Positions 10,744-24,805 of a stretch of 64,000 bases of DNA are shown here, in pieces. Origin of the DNA: Sipunculus nudus (lineage: Eukaryota; Annelida; Sipuncula; Golfingiida; Sipunculidae); assembly GCA_026874595.1 (NCBI GenBank), contig CM049311.1, positions 55,057,676-55,121,675 on the forward strand, given 5' to 3'. Positions within the stretch are counted from its first letter, which is position 1; each line of letters opens with the position of its first letter. The notes beneath the pieces were generated by a model that worked only from the letters and a program-made list of their open reading frames with translations, was not told the DNA's origin and searched no databases. The translations under genes and the position numbers were made by a program.

Positions 10744-13700
10744 ACCATTGTACAAAGTTATGACCAGCTCCCACTGCAAGGACAATTGTCTAAATATAAT
10801 TTTCAAATTTCTGATGCATCATCTATTTTGTATAACTGATTAACTGTATACCTAGAAAATAAAACATTAGCAGTGTTGTTATAACTGTGAGTCAGTGGAA
10901 GGGAATAATTTTTTTTAAATTATCTTTTCATGTTACTACTTTTACACAACCTGAAATCATTTTATGCAAAAATATCAGTCTTAAAATGATCCTTTTTTAT
11001 TTATGATAATATATTCATGTTTTACTGATCTGTCAGATTATCAACCCGCAGCCCGCTCCGCACAGACGTTTTCAGCCCGTCCTGTGTGAAAAATGTGTTA
11101 AAACTCTTGCCGTAATAAACTAATTTATTATTTACATAGATATGTTTTTCTTCTAAAACTTAAATTTCAAAGACTATCGATTCCAGCAACTGCTACCGCA
11201 TTTGAATGTTCCGAGAGAGTCAGAGAATAACGTTAAAATGTAACAAACACTTCAGGCAACTGCTGGAAATAGTGCAAGTCCAGGACCTGTACATTGGCGC
11301 GTGAATAATAATTTGATTAATTACAAAGAACATATGAGTAATGTATAATGTAAAATTGCAAAATGGAGGCAAGAACTTACTTCAAAAACATCCCAATGGA
11401 AGTTGAAAGATACTTTACGGTGTTTATTTTGTTTTATTGAATATAAATCTATTATTTATTCATTTTCCGACTGCACCGTAAGATCTCTTATTTGAAGTTA
11501 CAAGTACGGTTACGCATGCCTAACATGTCTCTTTGTAATATTATATATGGCATCCTTCAAGTAAATGAAACATGCAGTTAAATCAGATTCTTCTATTGTA
11601 TAGATATGTCCTCCTTTTAAGAACGAGGATCACCATTCATCTTTATTCGCAGTATTTAAAAGTAAATTAAAAGAAACAGAAAAACCAGAAACATGGCAGA
11701 CACATGGAACATTGTAAAAGAACGTATAAGCGTAAAAAGAAAAGGGGTAAACTAATTAATATATGTTTAGTTGAATACAATATATTTTTGTTCTGATTTG
11801 TAATTGAATTGCCTTGCAAATTTGCAAAAAAATATCTTGTCATTGTTTGCATGTCAGTGGTTACTACGTACATGCATGTTTTGTTCGGCAAAGAGACGTT
11901 GCTGAAAAAAAATAAAGGTAATGCATGAACTTATGAGAGGTAATTATGTACCAGCATTGTGAATAGCTGCATGTACTGTTTTGTACATTGTGATTGGCCA
12001 TGTTCTAGATGTATGTGATTGTATATTACACATGATGTACACTTTTTTTTGTATAAAGTCCAAAGCATCGGGCGGAATAAAGGAAAGGTTGCCAAAGAAG
12101 CGACACAAACGCTGGACTTAGACTGGTGATGCTGAACCTTAATTCTATAATACGTGTAGTGTTATGCACGCCGGAAATATAAAAAGGGAAAGTTTAATTT
12201 GTTTGAAATATTACAGAAATACAAAAGAATGAACAATGGTATATGACAGCCATTAAGGCGAGGAACCAGTTTCATGTGAGGGAATAGAATATAAGATGCT
12301 TGCCACTGTTTACAAAAGCATGAGAGTTCCTATGAGTAACGCTAAAGTTCCCATGTAGCAGTAATGTAGGTTAACATATCCCGTCGATCAAAAGTAGACT
12401 TGCTTTATCAATATGATTTGATTGTTTGAGGATCATATGTTTGAAATAGCCTCCCAAATAATTGATGAATTTGAGCAGTTAACGCTCTTTTCTGGCCTCT
12501 GAAAAAAAAAGATATTTTAATATAGATTTATAATTTTTTACAAGTGTTTTATTTATTTAAATTATTCTGTGTATTTGGTAAACTATTTAGAAAATACGTG
12601 CCAGTTAATTTGGTTTATTTAAAAGATTCGTGTATAAATAATGCTGCATCAAATAAATATGTTACGTATTGCTATTTATTGTGGCTTTATGTTACAGACA
12701 TCATTGTTCACATTTCGGTGATAAATGTCACTTAACGTATATTCACTTATTTGGGAACCTGTGGGTTAACAATGCTCAGAGCCCAGTTGATTGTATGATG
12801 GCGGTATTAACAATTGTTTTATTTTTAAATTACCCATCAGTCACGATTGTCGTAATTTGTTATGCAATTATACCCTGAAACACGTAAACAAAAAAGCCCT
12901 CAGCATGAACTTGATGTGAACTAAGAGCTATCATTATATTATTAGTGCCCGGTGGAACTCAGCGGTTTTCCTTCTGTAGAAACGATTTGTCTTATTTTTA
13001 GAAGGCGACTCAGTACATCAGTACCATCTAAGGATGATGCTGATTGGTCGAAAAGAAATGTTCATGTCTTACTTAAATTAGGACTTTTTTTGCCCAAGAA
13101 CTCTGAAAGGTATTTAATGACTATAGTTCATCCATCCTAGCATTATCAAGGCCAATGTAATCATGTAAAAGGGCTCTCTAATATGAATTCTAGGGGGGAA
13201 CTTTCGAGAACCTCTGCCTGGAGGTCTAGAAGCTTTCTCCTCATCAACTGCTTGTTTACTTTGTACTACATTACTGCTTCCTGTTCCGATATTTACCAAA
13301 ATATCTGATAAATTTTCTTATTTTAAATCGTCGAAGAAATCATTTGCTTATTTGAACATAGTACCAATAACGAAGATGTACGAGTTAAGAAAGGAGGGAA
13401 GACGCGCAAACGCTTAAATTATGAATTAAACAGGGTTCACTTATCTGGATCTGATTTACTATAACAATTATATCAATATAAGCCCTATTCGTTCCATCTC
13501 ATGCCTTATAGATTTGGCACTGCCACTTTCAGTGGAGTTCGGCGATTTCAGTCCCGTTTGGTGTTTAACATAAGCAATCATTCCGTGAATCCTTTGAAAG
13601 ATATGAAATAAATTTAGTGACATGATGAAAATAAATAAATCCAATTTTTCTGTCTAGGAGGGTTATTTTTTAACCTCCTTTAGTTTAAATTTGTTTGTCA

Positions 13701-16700
13701 GCTGTACAACCTTTTGTCCCCTAGCTGTCTGTACTTTTCTACACAGGAATCCCGGGAAATCCGTTCAACCGATGTTTGAAATGGCAGTGTGGTTTACTAA
13801 CTATCCCTTTACGTCCTTCTATGGTGCAGAACTTTATAACTGAATGTTCAACCTGTCGTTTCTTCTAGCTGAGAAAAGGTTCGCTTGGATCTCAGCTACT
13901 GGGGTTATTATCCTTCTACAGCGTCGCAATAGTTTTCCGATTAATTTTATTAAAAATAAGCCCAAACTACACGTCCCATTTTAAAATGTAAAAAACCGCT
14001 GGGAAAAGTCCTGTTGTAGAGGCAGAATAAATACAGATGGAAAGAAATAAGTGAGCACACACCAAGTAAGGGGAGAGAAATGTGATTGACGGCACAAAAA
14101 TTATATGTTTTGTTCTCCAGTCAAGACGCAGGATCATGGTTCACACGCAGGAGTAAAAAGGTCCCGACTATGACCGGCAACAAGCTGATGCAAAAGACCT
14201 GTTATATGACTGCTTGGTGTGTAGCAGACAAAATATTAAAGGAACTAAAAGGCCCCCAGGGATAGGCGAGTAAAGAGAAAGGCGGGTGAGACTGACATTG
14301 TAGGTCATGTCAGACTATAAGCCGAGCAAAGCCAACAGCGGTGAACACCCGATATTTCATAGACCCCTTATGGCTGAAAAAATGTATGCGGAGTTTGAAC
14401 ATGACCTACCTACATTTTTTTTTTATTTGATGTCGATGCGTTTATTTCCTTCATGTAATATCCGAATTAAAAAATACAGAAAAGCCATTACTTCTGAGAA
14501 AAAAGTCACTTCCTAAAAAAGTACTCAAATGACAGTTTTCTAATCACTTATAGGACACAAGAGAAGGCCAGAAGTGCTGTTTAAAGAACGTTTTACTAGT
14601 TACATTTTAAGACAAGAGCTCGGGTTCATTGAGGAGGTCACTGTTAAACTTGAATTTATCAATATTAAAATGTTTTTGAACAGTGCTGGCCTCTCATATC
14701 GAGACTTTGAAAATATCATGTTGCCTGAATCAGTCACTGGAAATGAAGCAAGAGTAAAGATTGGCAGCAGGCAAGTATAATTCGGAGCTTGAATATACAT
14801 CATGACTTTCTACACGGATATACATAGGAATTCACCGTGCACTCTCACCCTGTATACATATAATGTCAGACATAAGGAACATCCAAGAACATTAGTTCTG
14901 AGCATGAGAACAATAAAATCCCAATCATGACTAACATATTCGTATATCATTTGTGAGATTAAAACGTAATGTGTTAGTACGAATCCTTAAACGTGTCTCT
15001 TGCTAGAGTAAGTAATCCATGTGCTTATAGCAGTCGGCGGTGCAATAAGATATTCCACCTACAAACGTTCAAAGAAACCAAGTGTTCCTTCTGTGATGAA
15101 GGTAAGAAGAAAAAGACTAGTGACATTCCTCGCTACAATTTGCATTTACCATGAATACAAAATATCCAGCGTATCGTGACTCTGGTGGTCGTTGGGTAGG
15201 GATGTGGCGCTTTCTTCACGTGACTCCGGCTTTTGCCATTCCTCCACTGCATGTCATATAAACGAGAGCGTTAGTAAACACACTACCCTTCCTTCTAAGT
15301 GTTTCATCAAGTCAGTATTTTAATATTGACACTCAAAAGCCTTCAACTCTAATTGTTTCTTATACTCCCATGAGTAAAAAAAATTCATTAATGCAAATCT
15401 AGAAAATGAGATGCAAAATTAAGATTGTTTATACTTCTGTCCTTTACACTGCCCATTCCGGTGTTAATAATTGATATAGATATCTATTCCATCTTCTTTA
15501 TAATTTATTTGGTGTACCATGACATTATATTCTTCAAAATTATTATAGCTATTGAATAGAATGTAAAATTCACAGTAATATATATATATATAGATATAGA
15601 TATGATCTCGCTCTCGTTTTACAGTCTTAAGCAGTTAAGTACCAGGGCGTATGTCTGATATCATAACAATATATGGAATAATATAGTGTACAATATAATA
15701 TAATGTATATTGATAGATAGTTGCCATATTTTTTTTTTTTGGTTTTCATTTGCCCTTTTTATCCAGGTATTCAATTACTTTTACAGTATTCAATTACTTT
15801 TCTATCTCTGAAAAGTATTTATATTTAGATAACGTTTCAGGTGCTCATTTCATCATGTCTCTCTCTTGTTTGTAATATATAATTGCTGCCAGGAAATAGT
15901 TTGCATTATATAAAAAATATGGTCTAGTAAAGGTTTATGCAGAGTCACCGCAATAATAACTGTCATTAAAATTTGTAAACTATGTGACCCCTTACTTAGG
16001 CGCCGTTCTATCAGAACCTTAAGGAAAACGCTTTGAAGAACAAATTACAATGTGTCATGCTTTTCAACACACTCTATGATACTTGCATAATTGTGGTTTT
16101 TTTCAGTGAATAATAACCCTCTTTTTTTCATGATAGTCGCGTGCAAAATTCTAGGCGATAACCCTAGTATTTGCACATAAGACGATCATAATATAGTAGG
16201 TTCGAGACTGATCTGATGACGTCATCATTCCTGAGAATGTAAATATGCTTGAATCCGGGTATTCTCTGAGGAGCATCCTTAGTTCACCTTGAAGGAGATA
16301 AATGGCACTGCTTGTTTGGATCACCGCCTCATACTAGGCGTATTTCGTCAGGTTTAACGGAGATACCGTGGTAAAAATATGCGTTGTTTGACTAACAGCG
16401 TGACATGACGTGACAATACCACAGCTTTTCCATAAAAACCTTGCTGTCTACTATGACTATGACGAGAGAAAGAAGAGACGCGTGTTCCTAAGACAGTCCT
16501 AGGCAAAGTTAATGAAAGCAGCAAGAATATAAGATATATAATGGCAATAAGAGTATAAGATATAATACTCTATAATATAGAATATAACGTTTTATACTAA
16601 GAGTATTTCATTTAAAGAAGTTGTCTCTTACATATGTAAAGAACTTCACGTTGCACTTACAGCCTCTAAAGAGATGAATTATTGGCACAAGATCCAAAGT

Positions 16701-19700
16701 GCCGCCTGATCCCCCAAGTAAGTACCACGTGCTGTTCTGTGTGGTTTTAAATCTCTCAAGTTATGGCAGAATTAAGAGTAAGGGTTACTCCTGTGTGGAC
16801 TTATCTCGTGATGAAGAACCCCTCTGGGACGGTGGAGACAGCGGCAGCTGTATTACTGAAAATCCAGCTTTATACGTCACAAAAGTTTATGATTGACTAA
16901 GGCGAGGACGTACAAAGCATGCTGAACAAATAGAACCGTACATATGAAAGACGCTTCCTGATATTACGTTCCCAGTTTATCAGCATTTGTTTTATTTATG
17001 CCTGTCTGTCATTCAAAAGGGATACCTATATCATTCGTAGAAAAAAAGTACATGAGAAAGATTTGTGCAGTCCCAATGACAACTTGCACACATATACAAT
17101 TACTGCATTGTGTTCTTCAGGGTTCGCACTATGACTTGCAGGTGGCGTTGCTATTTGAATTACATTGGTAGTGTCCATGATTGTGTCTATGTTTTGCACG
17201 TGTTTTTGAAGCTTAAGGGAATCCTTGGATGTTCTCTGGACAAAACATTGAAAGTAGCCACCCACTACCGTTTGTATATCGATTGGGTTAGGTCCATATT
17301 CCAGCATGCACTTTGACAGGTGATCATGAACGAGGCCTTACGATGAAACAACCAATATATTGAACACAAAAATGATATCAGCTGTTTAAGCTGATTCTAT
17401 TCACTTACCCTGCTAATAGCAAGGTTTAAGTATAATATCTATATAAACACACCACAGAATATCTGTACACCTGCGTCAGCTAAATATATCTCCTGTTTTG
17501 TGACGGAGACATCTTCTTACGGGTCACTTATTCAATTACAGAGCTCTTCTTCAGATCAGTATATAGAGGAGGCTATGGTTTGTAGAGGGTATTCTTTAGA
17601 CATCAACCCTTATCTTAAATGTCAGCACTTTTCTGTGGCTCACGTTGGGAGATAAAAAAACGATCTACAGACAGGGCATAGTTAAATAGGATACGTCAAG
17701 ATGAAAAGTTCAGAGAGTATTTAAAGAATTTAACCTTTAACGTATTTACTTAACAATTCATGTTAAAGAGCACTCAGTCTCATCCGATGCCTGTAGAAAT
17801 CTGCATCAGCAGTTATAGATAAGGCAGCAATAAAAAAAGCCTGAACACTCCGAGTCGGTCTTGTGATCGTGTGTTTTATATTAAGTACAATACACTCAGT
17901 ACGAGATGACAGGTTTTTAGTAGGCCAAATGCCACGCCACAGGCTTGCGGCACTTCTGTTGTTGAGAGCAGGGCAGTCACTCCAGGGAATGTATGGTCGT
18001 ACGGCCGGGATCACTCGGAACGTCAAGTAAACTCAAATGATATCGAACATAAGGTCTGGAACGTGTGATAAATACCTTTGACTTCTAGAGATACGAGGGT
18101 GGCTTGAGTCGGCCGTGTCACAGTTATCAAATTATTTTCAATTTTATCCCTAATCAATCGGGACATCACAGGCCTCTGGTTTCGTCACTCCTGTTTAAAG
18201 GTTCAGAACATACATTTATATTAAAATATCAATAGCGGTTGAAATATGATATAACACTATGATGTATGTAAGAGGAGGGCGTGCTGTCAAATCTTAATAC
18301 GAAGTCAATCGCCTTCTTAGGAAGGGTAGTTCTCGACCAGCCCGGGTCCATTTGGGATCTTATGTTCACTGGTAAAGAAAACATTCCATTGGCTCTTGTT
18401 TATTAAGGAAAAATTAAACGATTATGAGCGATTATGAAAAATTAAACTTTTATGAGCTCACGTCCTCAGCTTTTGAATGTGGACGAAATCATGTCACAAT
18501 TAATGGAAACGGATTATTTAAAATTTCAATGAAGATTAGATACCCAAACTTTCACTTTTTATACCGTATCTATTATCAACGGAATATTTCTTTTTTTTTG
18601 TATTCCAATAACATTACATTTTTTTTAAATAATAAGGTAAAGATATTTTACATTTCCAAAGATTCCCCTAACCTTCTTTGCAATTTTCCATACATACCGC
18701 AATGGAAACCGATTCTTTAAACTTGATCACATTAAGAAACTTTTTATTCCGTGTTAATTGCAGTTTTGGTTTACTCAAGAGGTGTTTGGTCCTTGTTACT
18801 CAGTCTTTGTTACCAGGGTAACACTTGGGATTAGATCTAGATTTATGACTAGTACACTGGTGTTGTACGAGATGGTAAAGTATTAACGAAATCGAGGAAA
18901 CCTTTGATTAACCTATTTTTATAAGTATGCCCTGTCCTCAAGTACCAATGCCCAACGATACAACTTGTTAGGCGTATTAGTCAAAGCATAGTTTATCATA
19001 TATATATTTTTCTCTTCTATCGTTTGAGCTTCCTTAGCGTTAACTGCATTTATGCCCTTGACCCGAAACTCTCTCTTCCTCCATCTTGCAGGTTCTTCTG
19101 AATCCGCCTCCTGTCTCCTGCGATTTTTCTCGATAATCGGGACTCCTTAAGTCGTTTGATCTCCTCCGTCCGACGGACATAGCCAAAGAACCTTACCTAA
19201 AGTAGGAACTTATTCTGAACTTAATCTTGAATAGACAGCACAAGGGATTTCTTGCTGACGGACTGACGTAAACACCGTAAACTCATCAACCCATTCTAAT
19301 CTGTATGATGAGGCTACTGATAGACCAAATATGAACGTTTATGGTTTTCGAATAGAGACCTGCTCGGAAACAATAAGCAATTTCTATAATGAAACGCGTT
19401 CATAAGTTAGGTCGGTGTCGGTCGCCCATGCCGTGAATCCAAGCAAAAATTCAAGATAAAAATTCAGTTGCTGGAAGCAGCTTTTGAAATGAGAATTACA
19501 CGTGAGGAAAAGTCATGTTATTATTTCTATGTTACGAAAGTCCATAAGACCCGAATCACTAGTACCATAAGTGGTATAGATAGCACATTTCGCGTGAAGA
19601 AGTGTGATTAAATTCCCAATAGTTTGGTTTTAATATTTTGACGTTTGACATCCCTTGAAGAATAATTTGATAATAATTGTTTATGTATATGGGTGCTTGA

Positions 19701-19985
19701 TATTTTATGGGGACAGTACTGTGAAAATTTGTGTTATAAATATGCGCCACCGTTCCTTGAAGATGACCTACCTCTCAGAAACTCTTCTTTAGGTGAAATC
19801 TTTAATAAGGGAAATTTGAATAACAAGAAAAGAATGTTATTATGCACAAAGAAAAGCAATATCAGGATGAAAATGCCAGTAGAAATGGTTACACTGTGAC
19901 TTGGGATGATGTATTCTGTCCTTATGAAATTAACTTCTTAAGGCGAACATCACAATAATTGAATTCAAATATTATTAAGAATATC
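10744..19985. other. AT-rich intergenic DNA, no gene seen
   Basis: About 9 kb without a supported gene. Open frames are under 100 codons, carry no recognisable domain and have no matching splice signals that I could chain. Short TA-rich simple repeats occur near 15579-15603. A possible solo LTR at 11940-12180 is listed separately. Confidence 0.55.
11940..12180 (+). mobile_element. Possible solo LTR (weak)
   Basis: The segment has the order expected of a small LTR: a CCAAT-type sequence (GATTGGCCATG), then TATAAAG near 12051, then AATAAAG about 25 bp later. No flanking target duplication or second LTR was found, so this could equally be an unrelated promoter-like stretch. Confidence 0.3.
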
Positions 19986-21018
19986 GACATGACATAGCCA
20001 AGTATGTGACAAGGGTGTTGTGTGACATTGCCAAGTGTGTGACCGGAGTGTCGATGTGACACAGCCAGGTATGTGACGAGAGTGTCGATTTTACACAGCC
20101 ATGTGTGACCGGAGTGTCGATGTGATACAGCCAAGTATGTGACGAGAGTGTCGATGTGACACAGCCAAGTATGTGACGAGAGTGTCGATGTTACACAGCC
20201 AAGTATGTGACGGGAGTGTCGATGTGATACAGCCAGGTATGTGACGAAAGTGTCGATGTTACACAGCCATGTGTGACCGGAGTGTCGATGTGACACAGCC
20301 AAGTATGTGACGTGAGTGTTGATGTGACATTGTCAGGTGTGTGACCGGAGTGTCGATGTGACACAGCAAAATATGCGACGAGAGTGTCGTTGTCACACAG
20401 CCAAGTATGTGGCGAGAGTGTCGATGTCACACAGCTGAATATGCGACGAGAGTGTCGATGTCACACAGCCATGTGTGTGACCGGAGTGTCGATGTCACAC
20501 AGCTAAATATTCGACGAGAGTGTCGATGTCACACAGCTGAATATGCGACGAGAATGTTGATGTCACACAGACAAGTATCTGACCGGAGTGTCGATGTCAC
20601 ACAGCAAAGTATGTGACGACATTGTCGATGTGACAAAGCCAAGTATGTGGCAAGAGTGTCGATGTGACACAGCCAAGTATGTGGTAAGAGTGTCGATGTG
20701 ACACAGCCAAGTATGTGACCGGAGTGTCGATGTCACACAGCCAAGTATGTGACGACATTGTCGATGTGACAAAGCCAAGTATGTGACGAGAGTGTCGATG
20801 TGACACAGCCAAGTATGTGCAAGAGTGTCGATGTGACACAGCCAAGTATGTGACCGTAGTGTCGATGTGACACAGCCAGGTACGTGACCGTAGTGTCGAT
20901 GTGACACAACCTAGTATATGGCCGGAGTGTCGATGTGACACAGCCAAGTATGTGACCGGAGTGTCGATGTGACACAACCTAGTATATGGCCGTAGTGTCG
21001 ATGTGACACAGCCAAGTG
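19986..21018 (+). repeat. 34-bp minisatellite, about 30 units
   Basis: The array repeats a 34-bp unit of the form GTGTCGATGTGACACAGCCA followed by AGTATGTGACCGGA. Each unit contains GTGTC-GATGT-GACAC, a perfect 5-bp stem with a 5-base loop. A central block (about 20390-20620) carries the variants GTCACACAG and AATATGCGACGAG, so the array has at least two subfamilies. The unit length is not a multiple of three and the reverse strand lacks regular stops. Overlapping - strand frames of 80-126 codons are therefore by-products, not genes. Confidence 0.95.
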
Positions 21019-24000
21019 ATCTCCTTTCATTGCAAGACCCTCATTACGCTTTGTGCTCAGTGTTGCTTGGTGAACTAAATCCATGTTATATGCATATGTT
21101 TAACCATATGGTCAAAATTATTGATTTCCTGTACAATTTGACATACAATTTACGGATTGTGAAGCCTCATATGTAAAGAGACTCCGTTAAACCCTATAAA
21201 GATCCCCCAGTAATACTATGTCCCTATTCAGACGAAAGGTATTGCATGGTTTTGACTCTTGTCATCGAATGCCGACCTAGCACCATAAGTCATAATATAT
21301 ATTCCCCATCCCCTACAAGTAACTTATGGTAAACTTCACACCTCACTATAAACGGAGAGATGATTCCGGTGAGTTTGAAGCAAATGGCTGATGATGAAAT
21401 GCATCATGTCCCAGCTAATTTAGACAAAATAAAAAAAATTGACGGTGTCCAGGTTCGTGGTGGTACGTAATATGAATATAGACGTCAAGTGGTTCATTGT
21501 CTGAGCAGTGTTTAATTCAAAATGCCTGATTTAACAACCCATGATTCGGCATCTTTTATTTAACATCGAACAGACTAAGGGTGTCCTGTTCCATGTTGAA
21601 ACATAGATGCCGGCTTTGAAGTCAATCATTGTAAAACGTGTAGGACATACAGGTACTTTCACGTTGACAAGAGATACTGACGTGTGCTTCCGAAGGATTG
21701 CCGTGTGTTCACGAAACTGTTTTATGTAACATCCCATGCGGCTGTCGGTTGGACAGGGACATTATTTCTCATTGTGCTTAAGCATGTCCAGCTTACAGTA
21801 TAAGCAATATACGTTTAACATAAATATTTTTTCAAATTGTAAACGAGTACAGTGCAACATTTTTTGCTTGAAATAATTATTGCAGGATGTCATGAAAACT
21901 AACCTCCTTTTTCAGTATTCTCCTCAGTGAAATTTAGTAGTAGTCAACAATAAAGTGTAAAGAAAAAGATGAACTTTTGATGTATAAAACGGCTTTTCAG
22001 GATGACACACCGCCAACCAAATTCCCGGCTTCTAATCAGATGGCAAGCGCGGACTTTAATACATATTGACGGAAATTCCCCCTTAGATCATGTTTTTATG
22101 ACCAAAGACTTTACCTAGAAAACAAGGTGCATTCATTACCAGACAGTCATGAAAATATGAAAACATTACTCAGTTAATAAGAAGTCTTCATAGCATGTAC
22201 GTATTTATATAAACATATGTATGGCAGCGTGCCACTTATAACCAAACGAACCTCGCATATGTTTTATAAGCTATAGTTAAGGTTGTGTATAGATTTGAAA
22301 TTAAACTCGCTCAGTGTTGGCGCATGTGACGGTTTTCCTGGTAGGCATGTAGACCTCAGCGCCGTCGATACAAAAGTGATACGCCCACCGACTGTCTCGC
22401 TCTGTTTTCTTGTCTGTCCTGAAGACGGCGGTATTCAGTTAATGATATTTATTACATATGGTGACTGAATATATTTATACTGACTCTCTTGAAACATGTC
22501 TTACTCAATTAGTTTTAATTTAATTGGTCCATTTTTTACGATCTTGTATTAATATACATATAAATATTCCCTCTTGTAATCCCTTTTTACTGGGAATTCA
22601 CGATAAGGCATAAAAATTGATACAATTAAACTGGTTTATTAAAGTAAAGTAAGGAACTGTACATTTTAAAGGAAAAACTTTTTTTATATTATGAACCTGC
22701 AAGGCAGTGACCGGATAAGCTCATCGTAAGGACATTGACAAGCAAATACAACATATTTATTTATATTTTTTTTTGCTGACCGGCATCTAAGGTTTTAAAG
22801 CTATTTTTGCTATATTTAATTTCATGGCACGTAAGGGCGGTATTCACTTGTCCCTCTGGCTCTCTGCATGTAGAACCGAAGGCTATATAATACCAGGAAA
22901 CAAGTCTATTAAGTTATCTTTGTCATGGAGAAACCAACCTGTTTTAGCTTTGTTAAAGTTTTGGTCATTGCACCTACGTTTATTCCTGAACTAGGTCAGG
23001 TTCGTCAGCTCCCATTCATCACGGCCTGACAAAGAGAGAAGGGGACAGCTTCGTCTGTATCTGGGCTTCTGTACAGTCAAATCCAATTGAGACCGCCCAG
23101 AGGGCCTGGGAGGCAGGAAAAACATAAAGAGCTATTGTCAAGTGAGGAAACCTATTTGAATCTGCAAATGGCCTGGTGCCCGATCTATGCATACTTCAGA
23201 CCGCCTTTCTTTCAGTGTTTTTCTATAGGACCTATATCTTAAAGACCTACACATTACTTGCTTGATTTATATACCGGACAGGATTGTGATCAATGCCGAC
23301 AGCCTATATTATGCCGCAAAGACGATTCATTGATCGGATTCCCTGAGCTGCCGCTTCCAAGTCACACGTCTCATTGACTTCAAAGGAAATTTACTCACAC
23401 AGCGCCCGCAAAACCAACTGCTTTTCAGCTTAGACACTATATATATATTTTAATGATCTCGTGGATTCAAAAGAGGTGCCAACCGGAATGTAACAGTGAC
23501 ACTGTGACTCAACACCGTCTTCACTTAATTAACTCTTTTGTAACATATGTAGTTTATTCAGCAAACCCAAGCATTGAAAACACGTTCTCTACTATTTTTA
23601 TTTACTTAAAGGGCATTATTATTTTTTTAATACTAGCATATTAGCCGTAGTGACGTGTCTGAGCGACTTCTTCGGGGACGAGTTTCCGTTGGCGGAATTC
23701 GATTCCGTCAGGGTTTTCATTGGGTGAAGTTGGATCCACTGGGTGGATTCTGAAAGATGGCGCTGAGAATCGCGATATCAAGCTGAATTCCTAAGGATTC
23801 ATGAGAAAAGCTTGAAAATAAAAATATGGAGAAGAACAATGATATATATATAAAAAAGCGATAATCATCAAAATACCTTCATGTATCATGCAGCATTAGT
23901 TAAGAGAATACGTCTATTTCTATGACGCATATTCAGAAATGATATGAATAGTAGCATTTAATTAAAGAAATTTAATACTTTATAAACGAGATAAATAAAT

Positions 24001-24091
24001 TCATTTTTTAAACATATTTTCATCAGGTGAGATTGGTGTTCGCAGTTTGCACTGTTGTCATGGCGTAAAAAGACCAAGAAACAAAACATGT
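21019..24091. other. Intergenic DNA, no gene seen
   Basis: No supported gene, RNA gene or repeat array. The open frames present are short and featureless. Confidence 0.5.
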
Positions 24092-24247
24092 TGTTACGGG
24101 GTGACATAAAAGCGGACCGAACAGTCTCGCTAGTATAGCTTGCTTTTCTGGCGAAGCAGTTGGGACGCCGGACATGTGCGCCAGCGACAAGGGTTCGAAT
24201 CCCGGATCGGCCCAGTATTTTTCCCTGAGCAATTTGTCTTCGTAACA
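24092..24247 (+). mobile_element. TIR-bounded element with pol III-like promoter, copy 1
   Basis: This 156-bp unit begins TGTTACGGGGTGACATAAAA and ends TTTGTCTTCGTAACA, so its ends are inverted (TGTTACG/CGTAACA). Inside are an A-box-like TGGCGAAGCAGTTGG and a B-box GGTTCGAATCC, in the order and spacing of a tRNA-derived promoter. A second copy lies inverted at 57086-57225. ATGT flanks both sides here, a possible 4-bp target duplication. It could be a tRNA-derived SINE, a MITE carrying a tRNA-like sequence, or a very short solo LTR (TG...CA ends). Confidence 0.8.
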
Positions 24248-24746
24248 ATGTTTAATGTATGAATGATATATACTAAGATTAATTAAGACAAATTCAAACA
24301 TTATTATTTTACAGGTCATGTCGGTGTCTCGCAATTAACCGTGACGTCATGGTGTGATCTATTGCTCAGGCAGCTGACCTTTACGTTGTTCCCATAGAGC
24401 CACGTACACGAGGCGACAAGAGGCCGCTCACTGTCAGAAACTGTCAGGTAGTTACACATGATGCGGAATGACGTCAGGTGAAGAACATCTGGAGCACCAG
24501 CACGTGACTGGTTGTGATCTGGATCAGTGATAATACACTTAAGATGGTGGATCCAATCCGTATCATCAAGTAAGGCAGGTTATTATGTCAATATACGCAA
24601 ATGTGTCAATCGCCATCCAGGCTCCGAACATGAAGGTCTCTACTATTTTATTAACGTTTATTGGCGTTATGGCCTTTTTGGTTAATACCAGTTTATCAGC
24701 GTGTCCAACCTTAAGGAACACCTCGTGGCTGTGAATGATACATAAG

Positions 24747-24749
24747 TAT

Positions 24750-24803
<54 letters not shown>
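24747..24803. repeat. (TA)n microsatellite
   Basis: Nearly uninterrupted TA repeats directly abut the left arm of the hairpin at 24800-24935. Confidence 0.95.

Positions 24804-24805
<2 letters not shown>

Noticed and set aside
16699-16896. Open frame containing GGDSGS, like a serine protease active site
   Set aside because: No His or Asp blocks or surrounding trypsin-fold sequence is present in any nearby frame. Six residues can match by chance.
17026-17316. Opposing open frames of 93 and 68 codons
   Set aside because: Neither shows a domain, and both strands are open over the same bases, which suggests chance.
18424-18720. 98-codon open frame rich in Phe, Tyr and Asn
   Set aside because: The composition is what AT-rich DNA gives by chance. 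No homologous feature or splice border.
19922-20977. Overlapping - strand open frames of 79-126 codons with HRHSGH/CHIDT repeats
   Set aside because: They are readings of the 34-bp minisatellite in all phases. There is no start context, domain or flanking coding sequence.
19986-21018. CRISPR-like array
   Set aside because: Units are contiguous 34-bp tandem copies without unique spacers, and the window is eukaryotic.
24120-24215. tRNA gene on the + strand
   Set aside because: The tRNA-like core is embedded in a repeated 156-bp unit with inverted ends and lacks a cloverleaf with paired termini.
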